Shown one piece after another: positions 27,989 through 36,361 of a stretch of 64,000 nt of DNA. Position 1 is the first letter of the stretch; the number at the start of each line of letters is the position of its first letter. The stretch is taken from the NCBI RefSeq assembly GCF_009923995.1, contig NZ_RFSK01000028.1, positions 1 through 64,000 of the forward strand, read 5' to 3'. The translations under genes were made by a program, and so were the position numbers. The stretch is from Janthinobacterium sp. GTDB taxonomy: Bacteria > Pseudomonadota > Gammaproteobacteria > Burkholderiales > Burkholderiaceae_D. The notes under the pieces are model-generated. The model did not search any database. It had not been told where the DNA came from and saw only the letters and a list, made by a program, of their open reading frames with translations.

Positions 27989-28837
27989 ATGCGCATACTG
28001 ATCGTCGGAGCGAGTTCGTCGCTGGCGCAGGCGCTGATACCCATCCTGTCGCAGTTTGCGCAGGTATTCCGCGCCGGCCGCGCGGATGGCGATATCCACC
28101 TGGACCTGAGCGACGAGCTCGACCCGCGCCAGCTGCCACCGGGCATCGACGTACTCGTCAACGCCGCCGCAAGCTTTGGCGGCACCGATCCGTCTGCCGT
28201 GTACGTGACGGAACAGGTCAATGCGCTCGGCACGCTCAAGCTGTGCCAGCTGTGCACGGCCGCGTCGATTCCCCATATGCTGCAGGTTTCCAGCATCTTC
28301 GCCAGCCTGGATGCGGCGTCGCCGTTCTACACCGCCTACTCCCTGTCCAAGCGCCATGCGGATGAATTGGCCCAGCTTTACTGCAAGAATGCCGGCCTGG
28401 CCTTGACGATCATCAAGCCCTCGCAATTCTATGGCGTCGGCCAGGCCTACCGCCAGCACCAGCCCTTCCTGTTTTCCATCATCGACAAGGTGGCGAACAA
28501 CGAAGACGTGGCCATTTACGGCCGCCGCGACGCGCGCCGCAATTTCATCCACGTGGAAGACGTCGCGCACCTGATCGCCCTGGCCATCCAACGCCGGCTG
28601 ACCGGCAGCTATGCCTGTGCCCACCCCCAGGACGTCAGCTACTCGGACATTTTCCGCGCCGCGGCCCTGGCCTTCCACAGCAGCAGCCAGCTGCATTTCG
28701 TCCCGCAGCAGCCGGACATTGCCGACAATGTCTTCCCCGCCGACGACCGCCTGTTCCGCCTGCTGGGCTACACACCGCGGATTTCCTTCGCGGCGGGGAT
28801 GGCCAGGGAAGCGGCGCACAGAAAGGGCAAGCAATGA
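27989..28837 (+). CDS. NAD(P)-dependent sugar epimerase/reductase (extended SDR)
   Basis: A 282-residue extended SDR. The Rossmann start MRILIVGASSSLAQALI, the DVLVNAAAS segment and the catalytic Tyr-x-x-x-Lys in AYSLSKRHADE are visible; IIKPSQFYGVGQ and NFIHVEDVAHLIALA are typical of nucleotide-sugar epimerases and reductases. The ATG at 27989 follows AAAGGAAG. It likely acts on a nucleotide-activated sugar in the cytoplasm, before or after the aminotransferase step. It overlaps the next gene by four bases (ATGA). Confidence 0.87.
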   Translation: MRILIVGASSSLAQALIPILSQFAQVFRAGRADGDIHLDLSDELDPRQLPPGIDVLVNAAASFGGTDPSAVYVTEQVNALGTLKLCQLCTAASIPHMLQVSSIFASLDAASPFYTAYSLSKRHADELAQLYCKNAGLALTIIKPSQFYGVGQAYRQHQPFLFSIIDKVANNEDVAIYGRRDARRNFIHVEDVAHLIALAIQRRLTGSYACAHPQDVSYSDIFRAAALAFHSSSQLHFVPQQPDIADNVFPADDRLFRLLGYTPRISFAAGMAREAAHRKGKQ

Positions 28838-29811
28838 AAACAATCCTCGTCTCCGGCGCCAGCGGCATCGTCGGCTATGGCATCCTGCGCTCCCTGAAAA
28901 AAGCCGATCCCGCGCTGCGCCTGATCGGCACCTCCATGTACCGCGACTCGGTCGCCCAGGGTTTCTGCGACGTCTTCGAACTGGCGCCGCCCACGAGCCA
29001 GGCCGGCTATCTCGACTGGCTGTGCGCCACCATCGACAAGCATCAGGTCGACCTGCTCATCCCAGGCATCGAAATCGACCTGTACCACTGGATAGAGCAT
29101 CTGGCGCAGATAGAGCGGCATGGCGCGAAGGCCGTCATGAACCAGCCCGGGCTGGTGCGCCTGTGCAAGGACAAATGGGCCTTCTACGAGACGCTGCGCG
29201 CGGCGGACATGCCATGGGCGATCGACAGCAGCCTGCATGACGGATTCGACTTCCTGGCCAGTACGTTCGGCCTGCCCTTCCTGCTGAAGCCGCGCCGCGG
29301 CTTCGGTTCCAAGGGCATCGTCAGGGTCGACAGCGCGGCCACCTTCGAGCGGCACCGCCAGGATATCGGCCCCGTGCTGATGGCCCAGCCCATCATCGGC
29401 GACGACGACAACGAATTCACGCTGGCGGCGTTCGGCGACGGCCGCGGCGGCTATCACGCCAGCATCGCGCTGCGCAGGAAGCTCTCCAGGGATGGCTTTA
29501 CGGACAAGGCCGAAGTCGTTTCTGGCGAGCAATTTAACGCTGCCCTGACTGGCCTATGCCGGCAGTTTTCGCCCGTCGGGCCGACCAATTTCCAGTTCAG
29601 GACGTGCAGCGACGGCGTCAAATTGCTGGAGATCAATCCCCGCATTTCCTCGTCTACAGCCATCCGCACCGCATTCGGCTATAACGAGAGCGCCATGGCG
29701 GCCGACTTTTTCCTGCACGGGCAGACGCCTGCCGCGCCCGCCATCCGGCGTGGCCATGCCGTCCGTTACATAGAGGAGCATATATTTTATGACGATAGCC
29801 TTCATCTCTGA
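28834..29811 (+). CDS. ATP-grasp ligase, CarB-like
   Basis: A 325-residue protein with a nucleotide-binding N-terminal domain (KTILVSGASGIVGYGILRSL) and an ATP-grasp fold: lysine in PFLLKPRRGFGSKGIV, and the metal-binding LEINPRISSSTAIR near the C-terminus, as in carbamoyl-phosphate synthase large subunits. ATP-grasp enzymes join a carboxylate to an amine through an acyl-phosphate. Next to a sugar aminotransferase, attaching an amino acid or other acid to an amino sugar is a reasonable guess. It overlaps both neighbours and is plainly translated as part of the operon. Confidence 0.85.
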   Translation: MKTILVSGASGIVGYGILRSLKKADPALRLIGTSMYRDSVAQGFCDVFELAPPTSQAGYLDWLCATIDKHQVDLLIPGIEIDLYHWIEHLAQIERHGAKAVMNQPGLVRLCKDKWAFYETLRAADMPWAIDSSLHDGFDFLASTFGLPFLLKPRRGFGSKGIVRVDSAATFERHRQDIGPVLMAQPIIGDDDNEFTLAAFGDGRGGYHASIALRRKLSRDGFTDKAEVVSGEQFNAALTGLCRQFSPVGPTNFQFRTCSDGVKLLEINPRISSSTAIRTAFGYNESAMAADFFLHGQTPAAPAIRRGHAVRYIEEHIFYDDSLHL

Positions 29812-30466
29812 CATCCACGGCAATTTTGAAGCGCTGAAGGCCGTGCTGGCGGAAATTGACCGGCTCGGCGTGGAAGCCATTTATTGTGCCGGCGACGTCG
29901 TTGGCTACTATTCGCAAGTCAACGAGTGCTGCGACATGCTGCGCGCGCGCGCCATTGCCTGCGTCATGGGCAACCACGACTGGTATATGGCGGGCGGCGG
30001 CTTCTGCCCCCGCTCGCGCAGCGTCAACGACTGCCTCGTGTACCAGCGCAAGGTGATCAGCGAGGACAATCTGGCGTGGCTGAAAACCCTGCCGCTGCAG
30101 TTGCAGGTCGGAGAGGTCCGCATGGTGCATGGCGGCTGGGGCGACCCCATCGACGAATACCTGAAGCCCAGCGCGGACTATTTCGCGCAGGTGGAGGGGC
30201 GCATCTTCGTCTCGGGCCACACCCATGTCCAGCGGCTGGAGACCTATGACGGCAAGACCTACTGCAATCCGGGTTCCGTCGGCCAGCCCCGGGATGGCGA
30301 TCCGCGCGCCGCGTTCGCCTTGTACGGGGATGGCCGTTTCACGCTGCACCGCGTGGCCTACGACATGCAGCCCGTCTTCGACCTGATGCAGGCTGCGGGC
30401 TTCAACGACTATTACTATGGCGGCTTGAAAACGGGTTCCAAGGTGCTGCGGCGCCTCGACGAGTAA
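29789..30466 (+). CDS. Calcineurin-like metallophosphoesterase
   Basis: A 225-residue phosphoesterase. All metal-binding motifs are visible: DIHGN (8-12), GDVVGYY, GNHDWY, the VHGG histidine and GHTHVQ. It belongs to the YfcE/MJ0936-like single-domain group. The start overlaps the end of the ATP-grasp gene by 23 bases. Within this island it may remove a phosphate from a sugar or sugar-phosphate intermediate, or from a nucleotide sugar; the substrate is unknown. Confidence 0.9.
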   Translation: MTIAFISDIHGNFEALKAVLAEIDRLGVEAIYCAGDVVGYYSQVNECCDMLRARAIACVMGNHDWYMAGGGFCPRSRSVNDCLVYQRKVISEDNLAWLKTLPLQLQVGEVRMVHGGWGDPIDEYLKPSADYFAQVEGRIFVSGHTHVQRLETYDGKTYCNPGSVGQPRDGDPRAAFALYGDGRFTLHRVAYDMQPVFDLMQAAGFNDYYYGGLKTGSKVLRRLDE

Positions 30467-30509
30467 ATGGCCGGTACGTGACGGCAGAATTTGGCAAAGG
30501 ATCAAGGTA

Positions 30510-31481
30510 ATGTTCAAGTGGGAAAAGATGGGGAAGCTGTTCGACCCCAAGGATCTGAATGGCGGCAGCTGGATGCATGATTTTGCCCAGTCGCCAACCG
30601 TATTGGTCGACGACGACCGCGTGCGCGTGTATTTCTGCTCCAGGCCTGCGCCCGTCGACGGTCAATACGTCAGTTACATGGCATATATCGACCTGGACAG
30701 GCACAACCTGCTGCAGGTCACCCACGTTTGCCAGGCCCCGCCGCTGGACCTGGGCGGCTATGGCACGTTCGACGAATTCGGCATCAATCCCCTCACCGTG
30801 ATTCGCGATGCGCAGCAGGTGCGCGTGTACTACGGCGGCTGGACGCGCTGCGAATCGGTGCGCTTCAACGCCGCCATCGGCATCGCCGTCAGCGACGATA
30901 ACGGCGATACCTTCCGCCGCCTGGGGCCGGGACCCGTGCTGGGCTACAGCCCCGATGAACCCTTCCTGCTGGGCAGTCCGCGCGTGCGCCAGTACGGCGG
31001 GCAATGGCATATGTGGTATGTCGCCGGCAAGGAATGGCGCGAAACGGATGGCAAGCCCGAACCCATCTATAAAATCCGCATGGCAAGCTCTGCCGACGGA
31101 ATCGAGTGGGTCACGCATGGTCGCGACCTGATCGAGGACAAGCTCGGGGAACACGAATGCCAGGCGTGCCCGGACGTCATTTTCCGTGACGGCGCCTACC
31201 ATATGTTCTTTTCCTACCGCGACATCCGCGACTACAAGGGCCCGCAGGGCGGCTATCGCATCGGCTATGCCAGCTCCACTGACCTGCTGCACTGGCAACG
31301 CAACGACGACCTTGCCGGCATGCAAGTCTCGGACGGCGGCTGGGATGGGGAAATGGTCAATTACCCGCACGTTTTCGTTGTCGATGGCACAACGTATATG
31401 GTTTATCAAGGCAATGAAATGGGACGCGCCGGCATCGGCCTGGCCAGGTTGCCGGCATCACAAGACTGGAGCGCGCGATGA
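30510..31481 (+). CDS. Glycosidase-like beta-propeller protein, paralogue 1
   Basis: A 323-residue protein with a five-bladed propeller pattern like the GH43/GH32/GH130 superfamily. It begins MFKWEKMGKLFDP and has DFAQSPTVLVDDDRVRVYF, repeated W-G and D-G turns, and DEPFLLGSPRVRQYGGQWHMWYV. Such folds act on sugars as hydrolases or phosphorylases. The second copy starts in its stop codon, and the two align from end to end, so they arose by tandem duplication. No signal peptide is present, so both work in the cytoplasm, which argues for a role in precursor handling and not polysaccharide digestion. Confidence 0.75.
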   Translation: MFKWEKMGKLFDPKDLNGGSWMHDFAQSPTVLVDDDRVRVYFCSRPAPVDGQYVSYMAYIDLDRHNLLQVTHVCQAPPLDLGGYGTFDEFGINPLTVIRDAQQVRVYYGGWTRCESVRFNAAIGIAVSDDNGDTFRRLGPGPVLGYSPDEPFLLGSPRVRQYGGQWHMWYVAGKEWRETDGKPEPIYKIRMASSADGIEWVTHGRDLIEDKLGEHECQACPDVIFRDGAYHMFFSYRDIRDYKGPQGGYRIGYASSTDLLHWQRNDDLAGMQVSDGGWDGEMVNYPHVFVVDGTTYMVYQGNEMGRAGIGLARLPASQDWSAR

Positions 31482-32485
31482 AATGGGAAAAACTGGGCAA
31501 GCTGTTCGATCCGTCCGAGCATGCATTGCCAAACAACTGCGTCGATTTTGCCCAATCGCCGCAAACGCTGGTGCTGCCGGACCGGGTACGCATCTATTTT
31601 TCGACGCGCGAACGCGACAGCACGGGCAAATACCTGAGCCATGTCGCCTTCGTGGATGTCGACCGCTCGCTGCGCAACATCATCGGCACCTCCAGCGGCA
31701 CGGTCATTCCCCTCGGCGGCCTCGGCTGTTTCGATGAACACGGCATCTTTCCGGTCAACATGGTGCGTGATGGCGAACGGGTGCTGGCCTATACCACCGG
31801 CTGGAACCGCAAGGTATCCGTCTCCGTCGACGCCAGCATCGGGCTGGCCATCAGCCACGACGATGGCTTGACGTTCCAGAAGCATGGCACGGGGCCGGTC
31901 ATGTCCGCCTCGCTGCACGAACCGTTTCTGGTGGCCGATGCCTACGTTGCGATCCATGCCGAAACGTACCATATGTGGTACATCTACGGCACGGCATGGA
32001 AAAAGTTCGACCCGGCACAGCCGCCTGACCGCGTCTACAAGATCGCCCATGCCACCTCGGCGGACGGCATCCACTGGCGGCGCGACGGCAAGGCCATCAT
32101 CGCGGACCGGCTGAACGAAGACGAATGCCAGGCGCTGCCCACGGTATTTGAACGCAACGGCTTGCATCACATGTATTTTTGCTATCGGCAAGCGCATGGT
32201 TTCCGCACGGATAGCAATAGCGCCTACCGCATCGGCTATGCCTGGTCGCGCGACATGCTGGAGTGGACGCGCGACGACAGCCTGGCCGGCATCGATGTCG
32301 CGGCGGACGGCTGGGATTCCCAAATGCAATGCTATCCGCACACCTTTGCGCTGGATGGCGAGATCTACATGCTGTACAACGGCAATGCCTTCGGCCGCGC
32401 AGGATTCGGCCTGGCCCGCCTGCTCGATGCCCCTGCGCACGCTGGCCCCCCTTCCGTTCCGACTTCCCCGGAGAATCAACCATGA
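31478..32485 (+). CDS. Glycosidase-like beta-propeller protein, paralogue 2
   Basis: A 335-residue paralogue of the preceding gene. It shares MKWEKLGKLFDP, DFAQSPQTL, the LHEPFLVADAYVAIHAETYHMWYIYG blade (compare the first copy) and the closing GRAGFGLARL. The divergence is considerable, so the two probably have distinct roles or form a heteromer. It overlaps the first copy by four bases at the start and the methyltransferase by four bases at the end. A hydrolase or phosphorylase role on sugars is inferred from fold only. Confidence 0.75.
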   Translation: MKWEKLGKLFDPSEHALPNNCVDFAQSPQTLVLPDRVRIYFSTRERDSTGKYLSHVAFVDVDRSLRNIIGTSSGTVIPLGGLGCFDEHGIFPVNMVRDGERVLAYTTGWNRKVSVSVDASIGLAISHDDGLTFQKHGTGPVMSASLHEPFLVADAYVAIHAETYHMWYIYGTAWKKFDPAQPPDRVYKIAHATSADGIHWRRDGKAIIADRLNEDECQALPTVFERNGLHHMYFCYRQAHGFRTDSNSAYRIGYAWSRDMLEWTRDDSLAGIDVAADGWDSQMQCYPHTFALDGEIYMLYNGNAFGRAGFGLARLLDAPAHAGPPSVPTSPENQP

Positions 32486-33249
32486 GTACCGCAAGAAACT
32501 ATAACCAGGAACTCGACGATTCCGCCAATCAGGCAAACGAAAAGTATTCCTACGGCTTTGATTTCGACGTCATGCACCCGTACATGATCCGCTCGTTCCT
32601 GCCCTTCTTCAAGCAGGGCAGCCTGCTCGAACTGGGGAGCTACAAGGGCGATTTCACGCGGCGTTTCCTGCCCTACTTTACCGACATCACCTGCGTGGAA
32701 GCGTCCGACGAAGCGCTGGCCGAAGCCAGGCGGCGCCTGGGCGATCGCGTGCAGTTCGTGCATTCCATGTTCGAGCACGCCACGCTGCCCCGACAATACG
32801 ACAACATCGTCCTCACGCACGTGCTGGAGCACCTCGACGATCCCGTCGCCGTGCTCAGGCGCATAGGCGAGGAATGGCTGGCGCCAGGCGGACGCCTGTT
32901 TCTCGTCTGCCCGAATGCGCATGCGCCGTCGCGCCAGATCGCCGTGAAGATGGGACTCATCAGCCACAATACGGCGGTGACCCCGGCCGAGGCGGAGCAC
33001 GGCCACCGCTGCACCTATACGCTCGACACGCTGGAACGCGATGCGGTCAGTGCCGGCTTGTCGGTAGTGCACCGTTCGGGCATCTTTTTCAAGGCGCTGG
33101 CCAATTTCCAGTGGGACAGGCTGCTGCAGACCGATATCATCTCTCCCGCCTACCTGGACGGTTGCTATCAGCTGGGCCAGCAATACCCGGACCTGTGCTC
33201 CAGCATCTTTTTGCTATGCGAATCGCCGCGCGCGGACGCCATGAGCTGA
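32482..33249 (+). CDS. Class I SAM-dependent methyltransferase
   Basis: A 255-residue methyltransferase. Motif I is LLELGSYKGDFTRRF, the acidic strand 2 end is CVEASDEAL, and VLTHVLEHLDDPVAVLRRI followed by WLAPGGRLFLVCPN is typical of the UbiE/COQ5-like Methyltransf_11/23 groups. The ATG at 32482 overlaps the previous stop and follows a GGAGAATCAACC ribosome binding site. Last gene of the coupled nine-gene run, it could O-methylate the sugar; the substrate is not known. Confidence 0.88.
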   Translation: MSTARNYNQELDDSANQANEKYSYGFDFDVMHPYMIRSFLPFFKQGSLLELGSYKGDFTRRFLPYFTDITCVEASDEALAEARRRLGDRVQFVHSMFEHATLPRQYDNIVLTHVLEHLDDPVAVLRRIGEEWLAPGGRLFLVCPNAHAPSRQIAVKMGLISHNTAVTPAEAEHGHRCTYTLDTLERDAVSAGLSVVHRSGIFFKALANFQWDRLLQTDIISPAYLDGCYQLGQQYPDLCSSIFLLCESPRADAMS

Positions 33250-33296
33250 GCGCGCAACAATCGCCGAGGCTTGCATGCCGGCAGTGGCGCGGAAAA

Positions 33297-33329
33297 TTTC
33301 CTCAAGGCATCTTTAGCGGTTAAAATCCG
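33297..33329 (+). promoter_or_regulatory. Candidate promoter of OGT gene (shared motif, site 3)
   Basis: TTTC, CTCAAGGCATC, then GGTTAAAATCC with the same 20-base distance between TTT and TTAAAAT as at site 1. It lies 28 bases before the start of the OGT gene. See site 1 for the comparison. Confidence 0.4.
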
Positions 33330-33357
33330 GGCTGGCAAAATCCTTTCATTCCTCCCC

Positions 33358-36249
33358 ATGCGCGCTACAGCCCGACCCCATTTGCCACTGCCGGCACCGG
33401 TACAACCCAGCCCTGCCCAGCAACAGGCGGCGGCGCAAGCGGATGCGGACGCCTGCCGGGCAGCGCTTGCCAGCCGTCCGGATGATGCGCAGCTGCATCA
33501 TCAACTGGCCAAGAGCCTCGTTGCACTGACACAGTACGACGCTGCAGAGGCAGCGTTCCAGCAGGCGATAGCACTGGCGCCCGGCGCCGCGCTACTGTGC
33601 GACCACGGCGAACTGCTGGCCCTGACGCAGCGCCATGCGCTGGCGATCGAGGCCTATCAGGCCGCGCTGCGGCATGAACCCGGCAATGCGGCAACCTACA
33701 ATTGCCTGGGCCTGTCCTTCCAGGCCAGCGGCCAGCTGCAGCAGGCGCTCGATGCCTACCGGAAAATGCTACACCACCTGCCGGGCAACGCCTTGGCCTA
33801 CAACAATATCGGTTCCGTCCTGCAGGCCCAGGACCAGCTGGAAGAGGCGCTGGAGCACTACCGGCAGGCCCAGCTCGCCGCGCCGTATTTTCAGTACGCC
33901 CATTTCAATGCGGGCACCTGCCTGATGCGGCTGGAACGCTTCGAGGAAGCCCAGGCCTGCTTCGTCGAAACCATCCGGCTCGACGCGGGTTTTCACCTGG
34001 CGCATATCAACCTCAGCGCCATCCAGGGCAAACTGGGCCATCTGGATGACACGATCGCGACGTGCCGGCGCGCGCTTGCCGTCAATCCGGCGTGGGCCGA
34101 CATGCATAGCAACCTGCTGTTCACCCTCAGCCACAGCGCCCAGCTCGGTCCCGCAGCCCTGTTTGCCGAGCACCGGCACTTCGGCGAACAGTTCGAGACG
34201 CCGCTGCGCGCCGCCTGGCCCCGCCATGCCAACGTGCGCGATCCCGCCCGCCGGCTGCGCGTGGGCTTTGTCTCCGCCGACCTGAACAATCATGCCGTGG
34301 CCAACTTCATTGCGCCCGTGCTGGAACACCTGGTGCATGCGGAGGGGCTGGAACTGCACATCTATTGCAACAACATCATCAACGATGCCGTGACCACGCA
34401 GTTGCGCGACGTCGTGCGCCACTGGCACGACGTGCAGGCGCTGTCGGACGAACAGCTGGCGCTGAACATCCAGGCCGACGGCATCGACATCCTCGTCGAC
34501 CTGTCCGGCCACACGGGCCACAACCGCCTGCAGACCTTTGCCCGCAAGCCTGCGCCGCTGCAGGCCACGTGGATAGGCTATCCGCTGAGCACGGGCCTGC
34601 AGTCGATGGATTACTACCTGACGGACCGCTTCTTCTCGCCCCCCGGCCTGCTCGACGAGCAGTTCACGGAAAAGCTGCTGCGCCTGCCCGCCACCGCGCC
34701 CTTCATGCCCTCGGCCGTCTCGCCGCCGGTCAGCGCCGCCCCCGCAAGCGTGCACGGCTACATCACGTTCGGCAGCTTCAACCGTCCGGGCAAGCTGAGC
34801 GCCGCCGTCATCGCGCGCTGGTCGCGGCTGCTGCGCGCCGTGCCGACGGCGAAAATGCTGCTGGCGGCCATGCCGAGCGAACAGATCAGCGATACCTTGC
34901 GCGCCGCCTTTGTCAAGGAAGGCATCGCCGCGGAACGCCTCAGTTTTCACCCGCACACCAACACGCGCGACTACCTGGCCCTGCACAGCCAGGTCGACGT
35001 CTGCCTCGATACCTCGCCCTACAACGGCGGCACCACCACCTGCCACGCGCTGTGGATGGGCGTGCCGACGCTCACCATGACGGGCCCCACCTTGCCCGGC
35101 AGGGTAGGCGCGGCCATCCTCGAGCAAGTCAGTCTGGCCGAGTTCATCGCCAGCGACGACGACGACTTCCTGCAAAAAGGCATCGCCATCGCCGGCGACC
35201 CGGCACATCTTGCGCAGCTGCGCACGGGCATGCGCGCGCGCATGAGCAACGCGCCCTCCGGCCAGCCGGCGCTGATCGCCGCTGGCCTCGACAATGCGCT
35301 GCGCGGCATGTGGCAGCGCCATTGCGCCGGCCTGCCGCCCGCCTCGTTCGACGCCGAGCCGGCGCAAAGCTCGCTGCACCAGCGCGCCACCAGCCTGCAA
35401 TCGCTGCATGACGTCAACGTCGACGCCGCCCTGCTGCTGGCCATCGAGCATCACCAGTCCAGCCGCTTCGTCGAGGCCGAAACGCTGTACCTGGCGATCA
35501 TCCACAGCCAGCCCCGCCACGTGATCGCCAACCATAATATGGGCTTGCTGGCAACGCAGCTGGGTTTCCCGCACGAAGCCCTGCCCTATTTGTCCGCGGC
35601 ACATGATGCGGCGCCGCAACAAGCGGAGTTTTGTCTTTCCTATGCACAAGGGCTGCTGCGGGCAGGCCAGGCCCGGCAGGCGCACAACGTGCTGGCGGCC
35701 GCCATCGCGCGGGGACTCGACGATGACGCATTGCCAGCCCTGCTGCAGCAGGCCGTCGTGGCCCTGACGACGCCGACGCAGGACGAGGCCGACTACGTCG
35801 TCGCCCTGTACCAAGCCGGCCAGCATGCCGAACTGGAAGCGGCCGCGCACACCCTGGTGGCGCGCTATCCGGAATCCGGCTTTGCCTGGAGCGTGCTGGG
35901 CACGGCGCTGCAGGCACAGGGCAAGGACGCGCTGGCCACCTTGCAAACGGCCGTGGCGCTGGCGCCGGACGACGCGCAGACCCACGGCAACCTGGGCAAC
36001 GCCTGGCAGGAACAGGGGCAGCACGCGCGCGCCATCGAATGCTATGCCCGGGCACTGGCCCTGGACGTCGGCTTTGCCGATGCCTACTGCAACATGGGCA
36101 GCGCCCAGGCAGCCCTGGGCCAGGCGGCCGAGGCGGCGGAAAGCTACCGCATGGCGCTGGCGCTGGAGCCGTCCCACGACCTGGCGCGGCAAAAAAACGC
36201 GGCCTTGCAGCAGGCGCAGGCGGCACTTTCCGCCAGCGCCGAAAAATAA
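33358..36249 (+). CDS. O-GlcNAc-transferase-like glycosyltransferase with flanking TPR arrays
   Basis: A 963-residue protein with TPR repeats at about residues 30-290, a GT41 (OGT/SPINDLY) catalytic region at about 299-650, and a second TPR array at about 690-955. Catalytic landmarks are LRVGFVSADLNNHAVANF (299), DLSGHTGHNRLQTFARKPAPLQ, TFGSFNRPGKLS (469) and TSPYNGGTTTCHALWMGVPT (about 551), which corresponds to the nucleotide-sugar site. GT41 enzymes transfer GlcNAc or another sugar to Ser/Thr of proteins. The ATG at 33358 is the first plausible start. It lies directly upstream of the flagellin gene, making flagellin the likely acceptor. TPRs on both sides of the catalytic core are uncommon. 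Confidence 0.85.
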   Translation: MRATARPHLPLPAPVQPSPAQQQAAAQADADACRAALASRPDDAQLHHQLAKSLVALTQYDAAEAAFQQAIALAPGAALLCDHGELLALTQRHALAIEAYQAALRHEPGNAATYNCLGLSFQASGQLQQALDAYRKMLHHLPGNALAYNNIGSVLQAQDQLEEALEHYRQAQLAAPYFQYAHFNAGTCLMRLERFEEAQACFVETIRLDAGFHLAHINLSAIQGKLGHLDDTIATCRRALAVNPAWADMHSNLLFTLSHSAQLGPAALFAEHRHFGEQFETPLRAAWPRHANVRDPARRLRVGFVSADLNNHAVANFIAPVLEHLVHAEGLELHIYCNNIINDAVTTQLRDVVRHWHDVQALSDEQLALNIQADGIDILVDLSGHTGHNRLQTFARKPAPLQATWIGYPLSTGLQSMDYYLTDRFFSPPGLLDEQFTEKLLRLPATAPFMPSAVSPPVSAAPASVHGYITFGSFNRPGKLSAAVIARWSRLLRAVPTAKMLLAAMPSEQISDTLRAAFVKEGIAAERLSFHPHTNTRDYLALHSQVDVCLDTSPYNGGTTTCHALWMGVPTLTMTGPTLPGRVGAAILEQVSLAEFIASDDDDFLQKGIAIAGDPAHLAQLRTGMRARMSNAPSGQPALIAAGLDNALRGMWQRHCAGLPPASFDAEPAQSSLHQRATSLQSLHDVNVDAALLLAIEHHQSSRFVEAETLYLAIIHSQPRHVIANHNMGLLATQLGFPHEALPYLSAAHDAAPQQAEFCLSYAQGLLRAGQARQAHNVLAAAIARGLDDDALPALLQQAVVALTTPTQDEADYVVALYQAGQHAELEAAAHTLVARYPESGFAWSVLGTALQAQGKDALATLQTAVALAPDDAQTHGNLGNAWQEQGQHARAIECYARALALDVGFADAYCNMGSAQAALGQAAEAAESYRMALALEPSHDLARQKNAALQQAQAALSASAEK

Positions 36250-36259
36250 TTTAAAAAAA

Positions 36260-36280
36260 TTCTCATAAGCATTTAATTTA
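36260..36280 (+). promoter_or_regulatory. Candidate flagellin promoter element
   Basis: AT-rich stretch with TTCTCATAAGCATTT, which resembles the CTAAAGCACTT and CTCAAGGCATC words upstream of the island genes. The flagellin leader is about 80 bases long. No exact sigma-28 (TAAA-N15-GCCGATAA) match is present. Confidence 0.35.
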
Positions 36281-36361
36281 TGTAGAGCAACGGTCGTCTT
36301 GTACTAGGGAGAGCGCAAACACTGCTGCTCCGCACCGTAACCACCTAACTGGAGCATCTTC

